This document shows positions 1-8,300 of a DNA stretch of 64,000 nucleotides, one piece after another. The position numbers were made by a program, and so were the translations under genes. The notes beneath the pieces were generated by a model that saw only the letters and a list, made by a program, of their open reading frames with translations, was not told where the DNA came from and ran no database searches. The stretch is from positions 943,040 through 1,007,039 of the forward strand of contig HE978651.1 in assembly GCA_000285855.2 (NCBI GenBank), in the 5' to 3' direction. How positions within the stretch are numbered: the stretch's first letter is position 1; each line of letters starts with the position of its first letter. This stretch comes from Ruminococcus sp. JC304 (lineage in GTDB: Bacteria > Bacillota > Clostridia > Lachnospirales > Lachnospiraceae).

Positions 1-116
1 CTTGACCAAGAATCGCAGGAAGAATGATCTCAAGGAAATGTCAACATGTATGTAGTTTTGAAGGTGCATTAATTATTTGCATGTGGCTTCAACCAGTCAC
101 ATGTATTGTATTTTAT

Positions 117-187
117 AGGGGATTGGTCAAATGGTATGATAGGGGTCTCCAAAACCTTTGGTGGGAGTTCGATTCTCTCATCCCCTG
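117..187 (+). tRNA. tRNA-Trp (anticodon CCA)
   Basis: A full cloverleaf can be folded. The 7-bp acceptor stem pairs 117-123 with 180-186. The D stem is 126-128/138-140. The anticodon stem is 142-146/154-158 with loop CTCCAAA, giving anticodon CCA at 149-151. The T stem is 163-167/175-179 with loop TTCGATT. The 3' CCA is not encoded (CTA follows the discriminator base). A terminator follows directly. The 116 bases before it hold no gene I recognise, only a small CATGTG/CACATG hairpin at 80-103; they may be the spacer of a longer RNA operon, but that is not provable here. Confidence 0.93.
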
Positions 188-192
188 CTAAA

Positions 193-236
193 AAACACCG
201 GAAAGTCAATGAATACGGCTTTCCGGTGTTTTTTTA
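193..236 (+). terminator. Rho-independent terminator after tRNA-Trp
   Basis: A 12-bp perfect stem, AACACCGGAAAG (194-205) with CTTTCCGGTGTT (219-230), is followed by a T run. It lies directly downstream of the tRNA. Confidence 0.9.
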
Positions 237-275
237 TGTTATAGAAAATTACTCTGTAATGTTTCTATAACATAA
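234..275. repeat. Palindromic repeat element, copy A
   Basis: A perfect 14-bp inverted repeat, TTATGTTATAGAAA (234-247) and TTTCTATAACATAA (262-275), surrounds a 14-nt loop with core ATTACTCTGTAA. The same design recurs at 26125-26156 and as a half copy at 40285-40308. It sits between the tRNA terminator and the convergent M20 gene and may also help terminate transcription. Confidence 0.75.
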
Positions 276-291
276 AAAGATATTGAGAAAA

Positions 292-1617
292 CTACTGAAG
301 CAGATCCAGCACAATTCCACAAAAGGCTTTTACGCCATTTGCAAGAGCATCTTCGTGAAAATCAAATTTGTCATTATGAAGAGGTGCTGCACAGGGACTT
401 AAATTTAAAAAATAACAGGATTGTCCGCCATGAGATTGGACACGTTGGGACATATAGTAATAATCTTCGCTTCCGCCTACATCTGCAGAGGAAAGGTGAA
501 GAATTTTCAGATGCATTTCCTTTTCACACACATTGGCCAGACGTTTCATGAGAGGTTCATCGTTTTTTCCGCTTATGGCGGATCCCATCTGTCTGAGTTT
601 ATAGGTGCAGCCATGCATTTGGGCGGCAGAGTGGATAATACGTTCTGCATAATTTTTCATATATTCATTTGCCTCAATTGAGGATCCACGTACTTCTAAT
701 TCTATATGTGCATGATCACAGATGATATTTCTGCCAGTTCCTGCTGTGGCTTTACCTACATTAATTCTGGTATCACCCTGACTGCATCTGGGAATGGCAT
801 GAAGGTTTAAGATAGCTGTGGCCATAGAAAGCATGGCATTGTTTCCTGATTCTGGTGAAGCAGAAGCATGAGCACTTTTACCATAGAATTCTGCATCAAA
901 TTTTGTGGTTGACATACTGTGACTTTTTCCCACTCCGATGGCGAATCCCTGCTGTTGGGGATGATTACACATGTGTGAGGCCAGAACATAATCTACATCA
1001 TCCAGATGCCCGTTTTCTACAATAGCCCGGGCACCTCGGACGCCCTCTTCAGCTGGTTGAAAAATCAGTTTGACGGTTCCATGAAGTTCATGGCGGATTT
1101 CACTGAGAATTCTGGCAATGCCAAGTCCTATGGCCGTGTGTCCATCGTGGCCGCAGGCATGCATGACACCATTATTTTGGGAACTAAATCCGTTCTTTGT
1201 GGGAAAATGTGTTTCTTCAGAACTTTCCTGTATGGGAAGAGCATCAATATCAAATCGAAGTGCTACAACAGGCCCAAAGCCGCAGCGTAAAATTCCGATT
1301 ACACCGGTGAACCCCTTTTGGGTGTCCGGAAGATATGCAAGATCTGTACCCTCCTGATTGATAGTTTGTGTATAGTGTTCAGATAGACAGTTCTTATCAG
1401 GAATTCCCATTCGTGCATTTGCTTTACAAACTGCTTCGCCGGTCAGGATTTCATCAAAGTTAAATTTTTTTAAATGACCGGCAATAATAGAAGATGTGCG
1501 CATTTCCATCCATCCTGTTTCCGGATATTGGTGGAGGGTACGGCGGATTTTTTTTAATTCCGGTTGAAGCTGTTCAGTTTTTATTAGTATTTGTTTGTAT
1601 AAATCTGGAGTAATCAT
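292..1617 (-). CDS. M20-family amidohydrolase (AbgA-like)
   Basis: A 441-residue zinc amidohydrolase of the M20D group, most like p-aminobenzoyl-glutamate hydrolase subunit A or N-acyl-amino-acid amidohydrolases. These cytoplasmic enzymes hydrolyse an amide bond to release an amino acid. The dinuclear metal-site motifs are visible: RFDIDALP near residues 121-128, HACGHDGH at 153-160 and FQPAEEG at 186-192. A dimerisation domain insert (GKSAHAS region) lies in the middle, and a late HND supplies a further ligand. The extended segment at residues 60-100 fits AbgA better than the shorter IlvE-type hydrolases. The start has AAAGGAA just upstream. It stands alone; the substrate cannot be told from context. 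Confidence 0.85.
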   Translation of the reverse strand: MITPDLYKQILIKTEQLQPELKKIRRTLHQYPETGWMEMRTSSIIAGHLKKFNFDEILTGEAVCKANARMGIPDKNCLSEHYTQTINQEGTDLAYLPDTQKGFTGVIGILRCGFGPVVALRFDIDALPIQESSEETHFPTKNGFSSQNNGVMHACGHDGHTAIGLGIARILSEIRHELHGTVKLIFQPAEEGVRGARAIVENGHLDDVDYVLASHMCNHPQQQGFAIGVGKSHSMSTTKFDAEFYGKSAHASASPESGNNAMLSMATAILNLHAIPRCSQGDTRINVGKATAGTGRNIICDHAHIELEVRGSSIEANEYMKNYAERIIHSAAQMHGCTYKLRQMGSAISGKNDEPLMKRLANVCEKEMHLKILHLSSADVGGSEDYYYMSQRVQSHGGQSCYFLNLSPCAAPLHNDKFDFHEDALANGVKAFCGIVLDLLQ

Positions 1618-1759
1618 ACGAATTCCTTTCTATGATCTGATATAGGATGTATTTTTATAGTCCTCAGAATAGAGACAGAAGAGCTGAATGATATAAAAGT
1701 TTATATGTAAAAGATATAGCGTGTATCAAATCTTGTCAATAGCAGTCAGAAAGTATTTT

Positions 1760-2605
1760 TTATTCAATAAGTTCTTTCAGACTATGGAAGCTGTATCCCA
1801 TCTGCTCCCATTTGCTCAGAAGTTCATCCAGAATCAGAGCATTGGTGGAGGAAGTACTGTGAAGAAGTACAATAGCTCCTGGATGAATCCGATTAGTTAG
1901 CTTTGTAATGGCTTCCTGAGGGTCCGGTTGATTATCCTGATACCAGTCTACATAGGCCAGACTCCAGAAAAAGGTGTGATAACCCAGTTCTTTTGCCATA
2001 GATAAGTTTAAAGTACTGTAGATTCCCTGAGGAGGACGATAAAACTTTATCATTTCTTTGCCGGTAACTTCTTTATATATAGCTTCCACATCGGATAGTT
2101 CCTTCTGAAAGGCTTCTTTTGTAGAAATTTTGGACATATTTGGATGAGTCATAGTGTGATTGCCTATGATATGTCCTTCTTTTTCCATTCGTTTGATCAG
2201 ATCGGGATTTTGGGATAGAAAACTTCCTACCACAAAGAAAGTGGCTGGTACCTGGTGTTTTTTTAAGGCATCCAGAATTGCAGAGGTATTACCATTTTCG
2301 TATCCTGCATCAAAGGTAAGATAGATATTTTTGCTATTAGTGTCCTGAACATAAAAAGCATTATATTGTTTTAATTCTTGTATGGAAGCATTACCCAGAG
2401 GTTGTTTTCCTTTTTCTTGAAAGCTGAGTCCCCAGTTTCCGGAAGGATTAGAAGATACTGAGAGTGCTGTAATATCCGGAGGGATGATTTCGGAAGATGT
2501 GATTTTTGCAAGCAGGCGTCCTGTCAGGAAAGCAGCAGAGAAAATCAGTACAAGTTTCAGATATTTGCTGAATCTACTGTGAAAAAGATATGTAAGGTTC
2601 TTCAT
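1760..2605 (-). CDS. pdaA: Polysaccharide deacetylase, PdaA-type (delta-lactam de-N-acetylase)
   Basis: A 281-residue membrane-anchored NodB-fold deacetylase. I place the start at 2605 because GGAG lies 8 bases before that ATG; the longer open frame has no such site. A single hydrophobic segment at residues 17-35 acts as signal anchor, so the enzyme faces the cell wall. TFDAGYENG (97-105) is the PdaA form of the NodB motif 1, with Ala replacing the second Asp. GNHTMTHP (148-155) supplies the two metal histidines, then come FYRPPQG and a late LLHS. PdaA enzymes act on muramic acid during spore-cortex delta-lactam formation, which would imply a sporulating ancestor. A general peptidoglycan role is the alternative. 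Confidence 0.82.
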   Translation of the reverse strand: MKNLTYLFHSRFSKYLKLVLIFSAAFLTGRLLAKITSSEIIPPDITALSVSSNPSGNWGLSFQEKGKQPLGNASIQELKQYNAFYVQDTNSKNIYLTFDAGYENGNTSAILDALKKHQVPATFFVVGSFLSQNPDLIKRMEKEGHIIGNHTMTHPNMSKISTKEAFQKELSDVEAIYKEVTGKEMIKFYRPPQGIYSTLNLSMAKELGYHTFFWSLAYVDWYQDNQPDPQEAITKLTNRIHPGAIVLLHSTSSTNALILDELLSKWEQMGYSFHSLKELIE

Positions 2606-2670
2606 AGAAGAAACTCCAAAATAATTGGTATTGTTATTATATATGCGTGAAAAGAGTAAAAAATTCAAAT

Positions 2671-2710
2671 AAAAAAGAGCCATCAGTTTCGTTTACTGTG
2701 GCTCTTTTTA
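2671..2710 (-). terminator. Strong terminator ending the repeat transcript
   Basis: Read on the minus strand: AAAAAGAGCCA plus CAGT, a 7-nt loop, then ACTG, a bulged A and TGGCTCTTTTTT. The A and T flanks make it work in both directions. It separates the repeat region from the deacetylase gene. Confidence 0.8.
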
Positions 2711-2800
2711 AAATTGAATATCCAATGGTAAGTACCTCTCTTTCTGATTAGTATTTTATATTGTTTATTTTATGATTTATAAGATCAAAGACTCATATCC

Positions 2801-3280
2801 CATCGGTCTGTACCATCCTTTAAAATTTTGACAATAAGGTAAATCATTAAATTTTCATTGGTCTGTACCATCCTTATGTGATTTGAAAATAAGGTAAATC
2901 GTTATGATCTCATTGGACTATACCATCCTTTTGTGTAATTTAGAGATTGGGTAAATCATTATGATTTCATTGGTCCGTACCATCCTTTTGTCTTTTAGAG
3001 ATGAGGTAAATCATTATGGTTTCATTGGACTGTACCATCCTTCTGTAATTTGGAAATAGGGTAAATCGTTAATACTTCATTGGACTGTACCTTCTTTAAA
3101 TAAATTAATAAGTTTCAGATATAAAACGTTATTGGATTTAAAGCTTTAAGTTCTTGGTGGTCTGTACCTGCCTTTCATAAATTATAAGAATTGATTTAAA
3201 ATAAATTATGCTGGTGGTCTGTACCTCACTTTCACATATTATAAATAAAATCTTATGTTTTCGGTGGTCTCACTCCTTTC
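2801..3280 (-). repeat. Nine-copy tandem repeat array, about 55-bp period
   Basis: The plus-strand core GGTCTGTACC, or a variant, starts at about 2805, 2860, 2915, 2972, 3027, 3082, 3159, 3216 and 3266. Steps are 55, 55, 57, 55, 55, 77, 57 and 50 bases. The core is exact in copies 1, 2, 7 and 8, has one mismatch in 4, 5 and 6, two in 3, and is degenerate in 9. The spaces between copies are also similar, with GGTAAATCATTATGATTTCATT between most of the first six, so this is not a spacer-type array. Each unit carries two dyads: TGGT/ACCA around the core, and AAATCA/TGATTT. Confidence 0.85.
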
Positions 3281-3317
3281 AGTTTTTATTTTTTATCCCC
3301 TGTTGTTTTATGACCTT

Positions 3318-3346
3318 ACTATATCAGATAACTCTGAATAAGTCAA
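3318..3346 (-). promoter_or_regulatory. Sigma-A promoter for the repeat RNA
   Basis: On the minus strand TTGACT (3346-3341), a 17-base spacer and TATAGT (3323-3318). Start of transcription would be near 3311, just before the first repeat. Confidence 0.65.
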
Positions 3347-3505
3347 GTATAAATTTGAAAAAATATAAAATAAAATATAAAAGACAAATAAGATAATATA
3401 AATTAATGAATATTCTGAAAATACAAGCTCATCAGAAACTGTATAGAAAAAAATATCCGGGAAAAACTATTTCTATAAAAGTCTAATTTTATAGGAGGTT
3501 CTAAA

Positions 3506-4825
3506 ATGTTACGTTATCTGCCTGTAAGAAGGGTTCACGCAAGACAAGTACTGGATTCCAGAGGAAATCCTACAGTTGAAGTAGAAGTTACGGTAGGAGA
3601 AGGCGTAATAGGGATAAATGGATATACGGGGAGAGCTATGGTGCCCTCCGGAGCTTCCACAGGAAAATTTGAAGCAGTTGAACTGCGGGATGGAGAAAAA
3701 GGAAATTATGGAGGATTAAGTGTTCACAGAGCAGTAGAAAATGTAAACACAAGACTGGCAGAAGCAATTTTGGGAGAAAATGCGCTGAATCAGAAATTCA
3801 TTGATCGTAAGATTATTGAGACAGATGGAACGGATAATAAAAATAGTGTAGGAGCAAATGCTGCTTTGGGAGTATCTATGGCAGTGGCAAGGGCAGCGGC
3901 GGCAGCCTTGCGTATTCCTCTGTATCAGTATATGGGAGGATGTCATACAGGACGGATGCCGGTTCCTATGATGAATATTTTAAACGGGGGCAGGCATGCA
4001 GATAATACTGTGGATCTGCAGGAATTCATGATTATGCCTGCAGGTGCTTCAAATATGGAAGAAGCGATCCGGATGTGTGGAGAAATTTATCAGTGTCTAA
4101 AAATCATACTGAAACAGAAAAAACTTTCCACTGCTGTGGGAGATGAAGGCGGATTTGCTCCGGATCTGGAAGATTCTGAGAGTGTGCTGGAATTGATCAT
4201 GGAGGCTGTGAAAAAGGCTGGGTATGAGCCGGGAAAGGATATCTATATTGCTATAGATGCAGCTGCCAGTGAATTATATGATAAGGATAGAAATGCATAT
4301 GTTTTCCCAGGTGAAAGTTTAATGAAAGGAAAAGAGATTTTGCGGGATTCAGAGCAAATGATCGAATATTATGAGAAACTTCTGGATCAGTTTCCTATTG
4401 TATCTATTGAAGACGGGTTAGAAGAAGAGGATTGGGAAGGATGGAAAAAACTTACGAAACGTCTGGGCGCAAGGGTTCAGTTGGTGGGGGATGACCTGTT
4501 TGTGACGAATATTAAGCGTCTGTCCTGCGGAATCAGACAGAAGGTAGCAAATGCAATTCTTGTGAAAGTAAATCAGATAGGAACGCTGTCTGAGGCTTTG
4601 GATGCAGTGGAAATGGCACAGAAATCAGGATATCGTGTGGTTATTTCACACAGATCAGGGGAGACGGAGGATTCCTTTATTGCAGATCTGGCAGTAGCCA
4701 CAGGTGCAGGGCAGATAAAAACAGGGGCACCCTGCAGATCTGACAGAAATGCAAAATACAATCAGCTTCTTCGTATTCACGAAGAACTGGGAGAATTGGA
4801 AATTTATGAGAATCCTTTTGTATAA
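3506..4825 (+). CDS. eno: Enolase
   Basis: A 439-residue cytoplasmic glycolytic enzyme converting 2-phosphoglycerate to phosphoenolpyruvate with Mg2+. The N-terminal DSRGNPTVE and [10 protein letters not shown] motifs, the GDEGGFAPD loop, [11 protein letters not shown] and GDDLF metal ligands, the catalytic Lys in VKVNQIG, and the C-terminal SHRSGETED signature are all present. AGGAGG lies 10 bases before the ATG. The segment before PSGASTG ([13 protein letters not shown]) is a few residues longer than in E. coli enolase, and the helper motif reads NGGRHADN rather than NGGEHADN. It is transcribed alone, away from the repeat array, and followed after 140 bases by secG, which has its own promoter. 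Confidence 0.97.
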   Translation: MLRYLPVRRVHARQVLDSRGNPTVEVEVTVGEGVIGINGYTGRAMVPSGASTGKFEAVELRDGEKGNYGGLSVHRAVENVNTRLAEAILGENALNQKFIDRKIIETDGTDNKNSVGANAALGVSMAVARAAAAALRIPLYQYMGGCHTGRMPVPMMNILNGGRHADNTVDLQEFMIMPAGASNMEEAIRMCGEIYQCLKIILKQKKLSTAVGDEGGFAPDLEDSESVLELIMEAVKKAGYEPGKDIYIAIDAAASELYDKDRNAYVFPGESLMKGKEILRDSEQMIEYYEKLLDQFPIVSIEDGLEEEDWEGWKKLTKRLGARVQLVGDDLFVTNIKRLSCGIRQKVANAILVKVNQIGTLSEALDAVEMAQKSGYRVVISHRSGETEDSFIADLAVATGAGQIKTGAPCRSDRNAKYNQLLRIHEELGELEIYENPFV

Positions 4826-4906
4826 ATAGAATAAGAGAAGGAAACCAGTAAGCAACTATCAGTGAACATGATAATACGGAAAATATTGAAAATTCAAGAA
4901 TTGTAG

Positions 4907-4935
4907 TTGAAATCCGCTCTCAGCTATGTTAAAAT
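4907..4935 (+). promoter_or_regulatory. Promoter for secG-rnr-smpB
   Basis: TTGAAA at 4907-4912, a 17-base spacer, and TAAAAT at 4930-4935, about 30 bases before the secG start. Confidence 0.6.
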
Positions 4936-4965
4936 ATCTCCTAGTTGATTAGGAGGTGTAATGAA

Positions 4966-5202
4966 GTGAATGTTGTTAAGATTATTCTTGGTATTATTTT
5001 CTTAATAGATTGTATTGCTCTTACTATTGTAGTTCTGATGCAGGAGGGTAAGCAGCAGGGCCTTGGCGCTATTGCCGGAGCGGCAGAGACATACTGGGGC
5101 AAGAATAAGGGTCGTTCTATGGAGGGCGGACTTGTGAAGGCTACCACAGTTATGGGAATTTTGTTTTTCGTATTAGCTGTAGTGCTGAATATACTTGGTT
5201 AA
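4966..5202 (+). CDS. secG: Preprotein translocase subunit SecG
   Basis: A 78-residue membrane protein with two hydrophobic segments (about residues 2-22 and 58-78) flanking a polar loop with the SecG-type VLMQEGKQQGLGAI stretch. SecG sits beside SecYE in the translocon and eases ATP-driven protein export. I choose the GTG at 4966 because AGGAGG ends 9 bases before it; an upstream TTG in the same frame would place the ribosome site inside the gene. It is the first gene of the common clostridial secG-rnr-smpB order. A strong terminator follows, so rnr may be transcribed partly by read-through. Confidence 0.93.
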   Translation: MNVVKIILGIIFLIDCIALTIVVLMQEGKQQGLGAIAGAAETYWGKNKGRSMEGGLVKATTVMGILFFVLAVVLNILG

Positions 5203-5218
5203 TGAGAGAATGAAAATG

Positions 5219-5278
5219 CGGCTGTTGCAGTAAGCATATCCTTGTTTGGATGTGTGCTTATGCGGCAGCCATTTTTTT
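5219..5278 (+). terminator. Terminator or attenuator after secG
   Basis: A long imperfect stem pairs GGCTGTTGC-AGTAAGCATATCC with GGATGTGTGCTTA-TGCGGCAGCC and ends in seven T. Confidence 0.8.
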
Positions 5279-5280
5279 AC

Positions 5281-5325
5281 CCGAAGCAAGTAGCGAAGTG
5301 GATTGCGAATATCCGCTTGATTGTG
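5281..5325. repeat. CAAGTAGCGAAG hairpin repeat, copy 1
   Basis: CCGAAGCAAGTAGCGAAG leads into a hairpin AAGTGGAT/ATCCGCTT. A second copy with the same leader is at 27984-28028. Both directly follow a terminator. Confidence 0.7.
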
Positions 5326-5382
5326 AAAGTGCTGGAAAACAGTTGATTTTCAGATATGATGAAATAGATACAGAGGAGTAAA

Positions 5383-7617
5383 ATGAACAGGAAAGACATA
5401 GATCGCAGAAAAAAATTTATTTTGGAGTTAATGGGGGATCCGGTTTACAAGCCTATGAGACTGCGCGAGCTGTCTTCTTTGCTGAGATTGTCCAGAGAAG
5501 AGAAAAGGGAATTATTTGATGTTCTGGATAGTTTGTGTGAGGATGGAAAAATAACTCAGGATAATAAGGGAAGATACTCCAGGATCACCGGAAAATGGAA
5601 AAAGAAAGAAAAGCATCTGAAAGGACATAAAGAAGATAACAGAAATTGCAAAGAGCGCAGAGAAAAAGAGGATAAAGACAGGAAGAAACCAGAAGGGATG
5701 CAGGCAGAGGGAATCTTTATCGGACATCCGAAAGGTTTTGGCTTTGTGGAGATCGAAGGACAGGAAGAGGATATTTTTATTCCGGAGGAAGACACGGGTA
5801 CTGCTGTGAATCAGGATAAAGTCCGGATTATCATTAAAGATGAACAGCGAGAGGGAAAACGCCGTGAGGGCATAGTTGTGGAAGTCCTGGAGAGAGGGAT
5901 GGAGCAGATTGTAGGTACTTATCAGCTTAATAGAGATTTTGGTTTTGTGATCAGTGATAATCCCAAATTTTCAAAGGATATTTATATTTCAAGGAAAAAT
6001 TCACTGGGAGCAAAAAATGGTGATAAGGTAATTGCCGTTGTAACAGATTACGGTTCCAAAAACAGAAAACCGGAAGGAAAGATCAAGGAAAATCTGGGAA
6101 ATATCCGTACACCGGGGACAGACATTCTGGCAATTGTGAAAAGCTTTGGAATCCCTGCTGAATTTCCCGAAAAAGTAATAAAACAGGCACAGAGAGTGCC
6201 GGATCATGTGCTTGATGCAGACCGTGACGGACGTCTGGATCTGACCCATCTGCAGACCGTAACTATTGACGGTGAGGATGCAAAGGATCTGGATGATGCT
6301 ATTTCTCTCAGCAAGGAAGGGGAGATTTATCATCTGGGTGTGCGTATTGCAGATGTAAGTAATTATGTACAGTACAATAGTGCTCTGGACAGAGAGGCAT
6401 TAAAGAGAGGAACCAGTGTATATCTGGCAGACAGAGTTGTGCCAATGCTTCCGGAGAGACTTTCCAATGGGATCTGTTCTCTGAATCAGGGTGAGGACAG
6501 GCTTGCATTAAGCTGCCTTATGGATATTAATGCACAGGGAAAAGTGGTGGCTCATCAGATTGTGGAAACAGTGATCAATGTAGATGAGCGTATGTGCTAT
6601 ACAGATGTGAAAAATATTCTGGAGGATACAGATCAGGATGCAAAAAAACGCTATGAGAAGCTGCTTCCCATGTTTTTCCTGATGAAGGAATTATCAGAGA
6701 AACTGCGCAGCAGTCGTCATCACAGAGGTTCTATTGACTTTGATTTTCCAGAGAGTAAGATCATATTAAATGAGGCGGGAAAGGCAATTGATGTGAAGCC
6801 TTATGAAGCCAATGTAGCTACAAGGATTATAGAGGATTTTATGTTAATGGCTAATGAGACAGTGGCTCAGGAATACTGCACAGAAGAAATTCCGTTTGTA
6901 TACAGAACCCATGACAATCCGGACCCCGAAAAGATAGAGAGTCTTCTGACTTTGCTTCATAATCAGGGGGTAAAGATTCAGAAGGCCAGAGAGGAAATCA
7001 CTCCTAAGGAAATCCAGAATATTATAGAGAGCATTGAGGGACTTCCCAATGAACCGATGATCAGTCGATTGGTGCTGCGTTCCATGAAGCAGGCAAAATA
7101 TACCACAGAATGCAGTGGACATTTTGGCCTGGCAGCCAAATATTATTGCCATTTTACATCACCGATCAGACGATATCCGGATCTTCAGATTCACAGGATC
7201 ATTAAGGATAATCTCAGAGGAAGGCTGCTGCGCGAAGGCAGAACAGAGCATTACCGGGAAATATTGGATGAAGTGGCAAGACAGTCCAGTGTATGTGAGA
7301 GACGAGCTGATGAGGCGGAGAGAGAATCTGATAAACTGAAGAAAGCAGAGTATATGTCTTATCATATCGGAGAAAAATTTGAAGGAATCATTTCCGGAGT
7401 GACTGGATGGGGATTTTATGTGGAACTTGCCAATACTGTGGAGGGACTGGTTCATGTGAATACATTGAGGGATGATTATTATACTTTTGATCAGGAAAGC
7501 TATGAACTCAGAGGAGATATGACAAAAAAGGTGTATAAGCTGGGAGACAAGGTGTGTGTCCGCGTGGAGGATGCAGATAAGCTTCTTAAGACGGTGGATT
7601 TTGTGCTGGCAGATTAA
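5383..7617 (+). CDS. rnr: Ribonuclease R
   Basis: A 744-residue 3'-to-5' exoribonuclease that degrades structured RNA and, with tmRNA-SmpB, faulty messages. A winged-helix-like N-terminus (1-70) and a Lys/Glu-rich linker are followed by two cold-shock domains (GHPKGFGFVE and LNRDFGFVI). The RNB catalytic domain contains the metal-binding DGEDAKDLDDAIS near residues 294-306 and the SPIRRYPDLQ motif. A C-terminal S1 domain starts around 664. The start has GAGGAG 6 bases upstream. smpB follows 30 bases later in the same direction, matching the functional link in ribosome rescue. Confidence 0.96.
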   Translation: MNRKDIDRRKKFILELMGDPVYKPMRLRELSSLLRLSREEKRELFDVLDSLCEDGKITQDNKGRYSRITGKWKKKEKHLKGHKEDNRNCKERREKEDKDRKKPEGMQAEGIFIGHPKGFGFVEIEGQEEDIFIPEEDTGTAVNQDKVRIIIKDEQREGKRREGIVVEVLERGMEQIVGTYQLNRDFGFVISDNPKFSKDIYISRKNSLGAKNGDKVIAVVTDYGSKNRKPEGKIKENLGNIRTPGTDILAIVKSFGIPAEFPEKVIKQAQRVPDHVLDADRDGRLDLTHLQTVTIDGEDAKDLDDAISLSKEGEIYHLGVRIADVSNYVQYNSALDREALKRGTSVYLADRVVPMLPERLSNGICSLNQGEDRLALSCLMDINAQGKVVAHQIVETVINVDERMCYTDVKNILEDTDQDAKKRYEKLLPMFFLMKELSEKLRSSRHHRGSIDFDFPESKIILNEAGKAIDVKPYEANVATRIIEDFMLMANETVAQEYCTEEIPFVYRTHDNPDPEKIESLLTLLHNQGVKIQKAREEITPKEIQNIIESIEGLPNEPMISRLVLRSMKQAKYTTECSGHFGLAAKYYCHFTSPIRRYPDLQIHRIIKDNLRGRLLREGRTEHYREILDEVARQSSVCERRADEAERESDKLKKAEYMSYHIGEKFEGIISGVTGWGFYVELANTVEGLVHVNTLRDDYYTFDQESYELRGDMTKKVYKLGDKVCVRVEDADKLLKTVDFVLAD

Positions 7618-7647
7618 GAGTAGCTGTGGAAAGGAAGAGATTGACAG

Positions 7648-8115
7648 ATGGCTAAGACAAAAGGAATCAAGCTGATCGCAAATAATAAAAAAGCATTTCA
7701 TGATTATTTTATAGAAGATACTTATGAGACAGGAATTGCACTGGCAGGAACAGAGGTGAAATCTCTGCGAATGGGAAAATGCAGTATCAAGGAGTCCTTT
7801 ATCCGTGTAGAGAGAGGAGAAGTGTTTATCTATGGTATGCATATCAGCCCTTATGAAAAAGGAAATATTTTTAATAAGGATCCGCTGAGAGTGCGTAAAC
7901 TTCTTCTTCACAGATATGAGATCAATAAGATTGAAGCGAAGCTGAAGGAAAAGGGATTGACGCTGGTTCCTCTGAAGGTTTATTTTAAAGATAGCCTGGT
8001 GAAGGTTGAGATAGGCGTGGCAAGAGGTAAGAAACTTTATGATAAGAGACAGGATATTGCGAAAAAAGACCAGAGAAGAGAGGCAGAACGCGATTTTAAA
8101 GTAAGAAATCTGTAG
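7648..8115 (+). CDS. smpB: SsrA-binding protein SmpB
   Basis: A 155-residue cytoplasmic RNA-binding protein that carries tmRNA into stalled ribosomes for trans-translation. The family features are clear: N-terminal [12 protein letters not shown], the GTEVKSLR segment, [13 protein letters not shown], and a basic C-terminal tail beginning [15 protein letters not shown] that mimics mRNA in the decoding centre. Length is typical. It lies 30 bases after rnr and ends the operon. The tmRNA gene itself is not in the following 130 bases, so it must lie elsewhere. Confidence 0.97.
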   Translation: MAKTKGIKLIANNKKAFHDYFIEDTYETGIALAGTEVKSLRMGKCSIKESFIRVERGEVFIYGMHISPYEKGNIFNKDPLRVRKLLLHRYEINKIEAKLKEKGLTLVPLKVYFKDSLVKVEIGVARGKKLYDKRQDIAKKDQRREAERDFKVRNL

Positions 8116-8214
8116 TAAGAAAACTTTTTGTTTGAGAGTAATGTCCGGCAAAGTAAATAGTTTGTTATGGAAAACAATAACTCTGAAAATTATATGAAAT
8201 CAGAAGCACTTTGG

Positions 8215-8243
8215 TTGACAAGTTATAGAGACTCTGTAATAAT
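8215..8243 (+). promoter_or_regulatory. Promoter for the lipoprotein gene
   Basis: TTGACA at 8215-8220, a 17-base spacer, AATAAT at 8238-8243, 57 bases before the start codon. Confidence 0.55.
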
Positions 8244-8300
8244 AAGAAATTGAAATTCAGCTTTGAATCTGGATATTTCAGATACAGGAGGGAATATATT

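Larger units (their letters stand above)
2671..3311 (-). ncRNA. Candidate repeat-bearing noncoding RNA
   Basis: The 900-base gap between the deacetylase and enolase has no credible protein gene. On the minus strand it has a near-consensus promoter (3318-3346), nine direct repeats of about 55 bases, then a strong terminator (2671-2710), so an RNA of about 640 nt is predicted. In RNA sense each unit reads roughly AAGGATGGTACAGACC, then AATGA, then the small hairpin AAATCATAATGATTT, then ACC. Transcription would run away from enolase and towards the deacetylase gene. I know of no named RNA family with this repeat. The boundaries follow from promoter and terminator positions and are inference. 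Confidence 0.5.

Noticed and set aside
1-116. End of a ribosomal RNA operon
   Set aside because: The bases resemble spacer DNA before a tRNA, but contain no recognisable 5S, 16S or 23S sequence.
2801-3280. CRISPR array
   Set aside because: The whole 55-bp unit is similar between copies, including the stretches between cores, so there are no unique spacers; there are no cas genes nearby.
3208-3396. 62-codon plus-strand frame inside the repeat region
   Set aside because: It starts within a repeat copy, lacks a ribosome site, and has no protein-like composition.
7159-8151. 330-codon minus-strand frame
   Set aside because: It lies opposite rnr and smpB and has the composition of an antisense shadow; no start signals.
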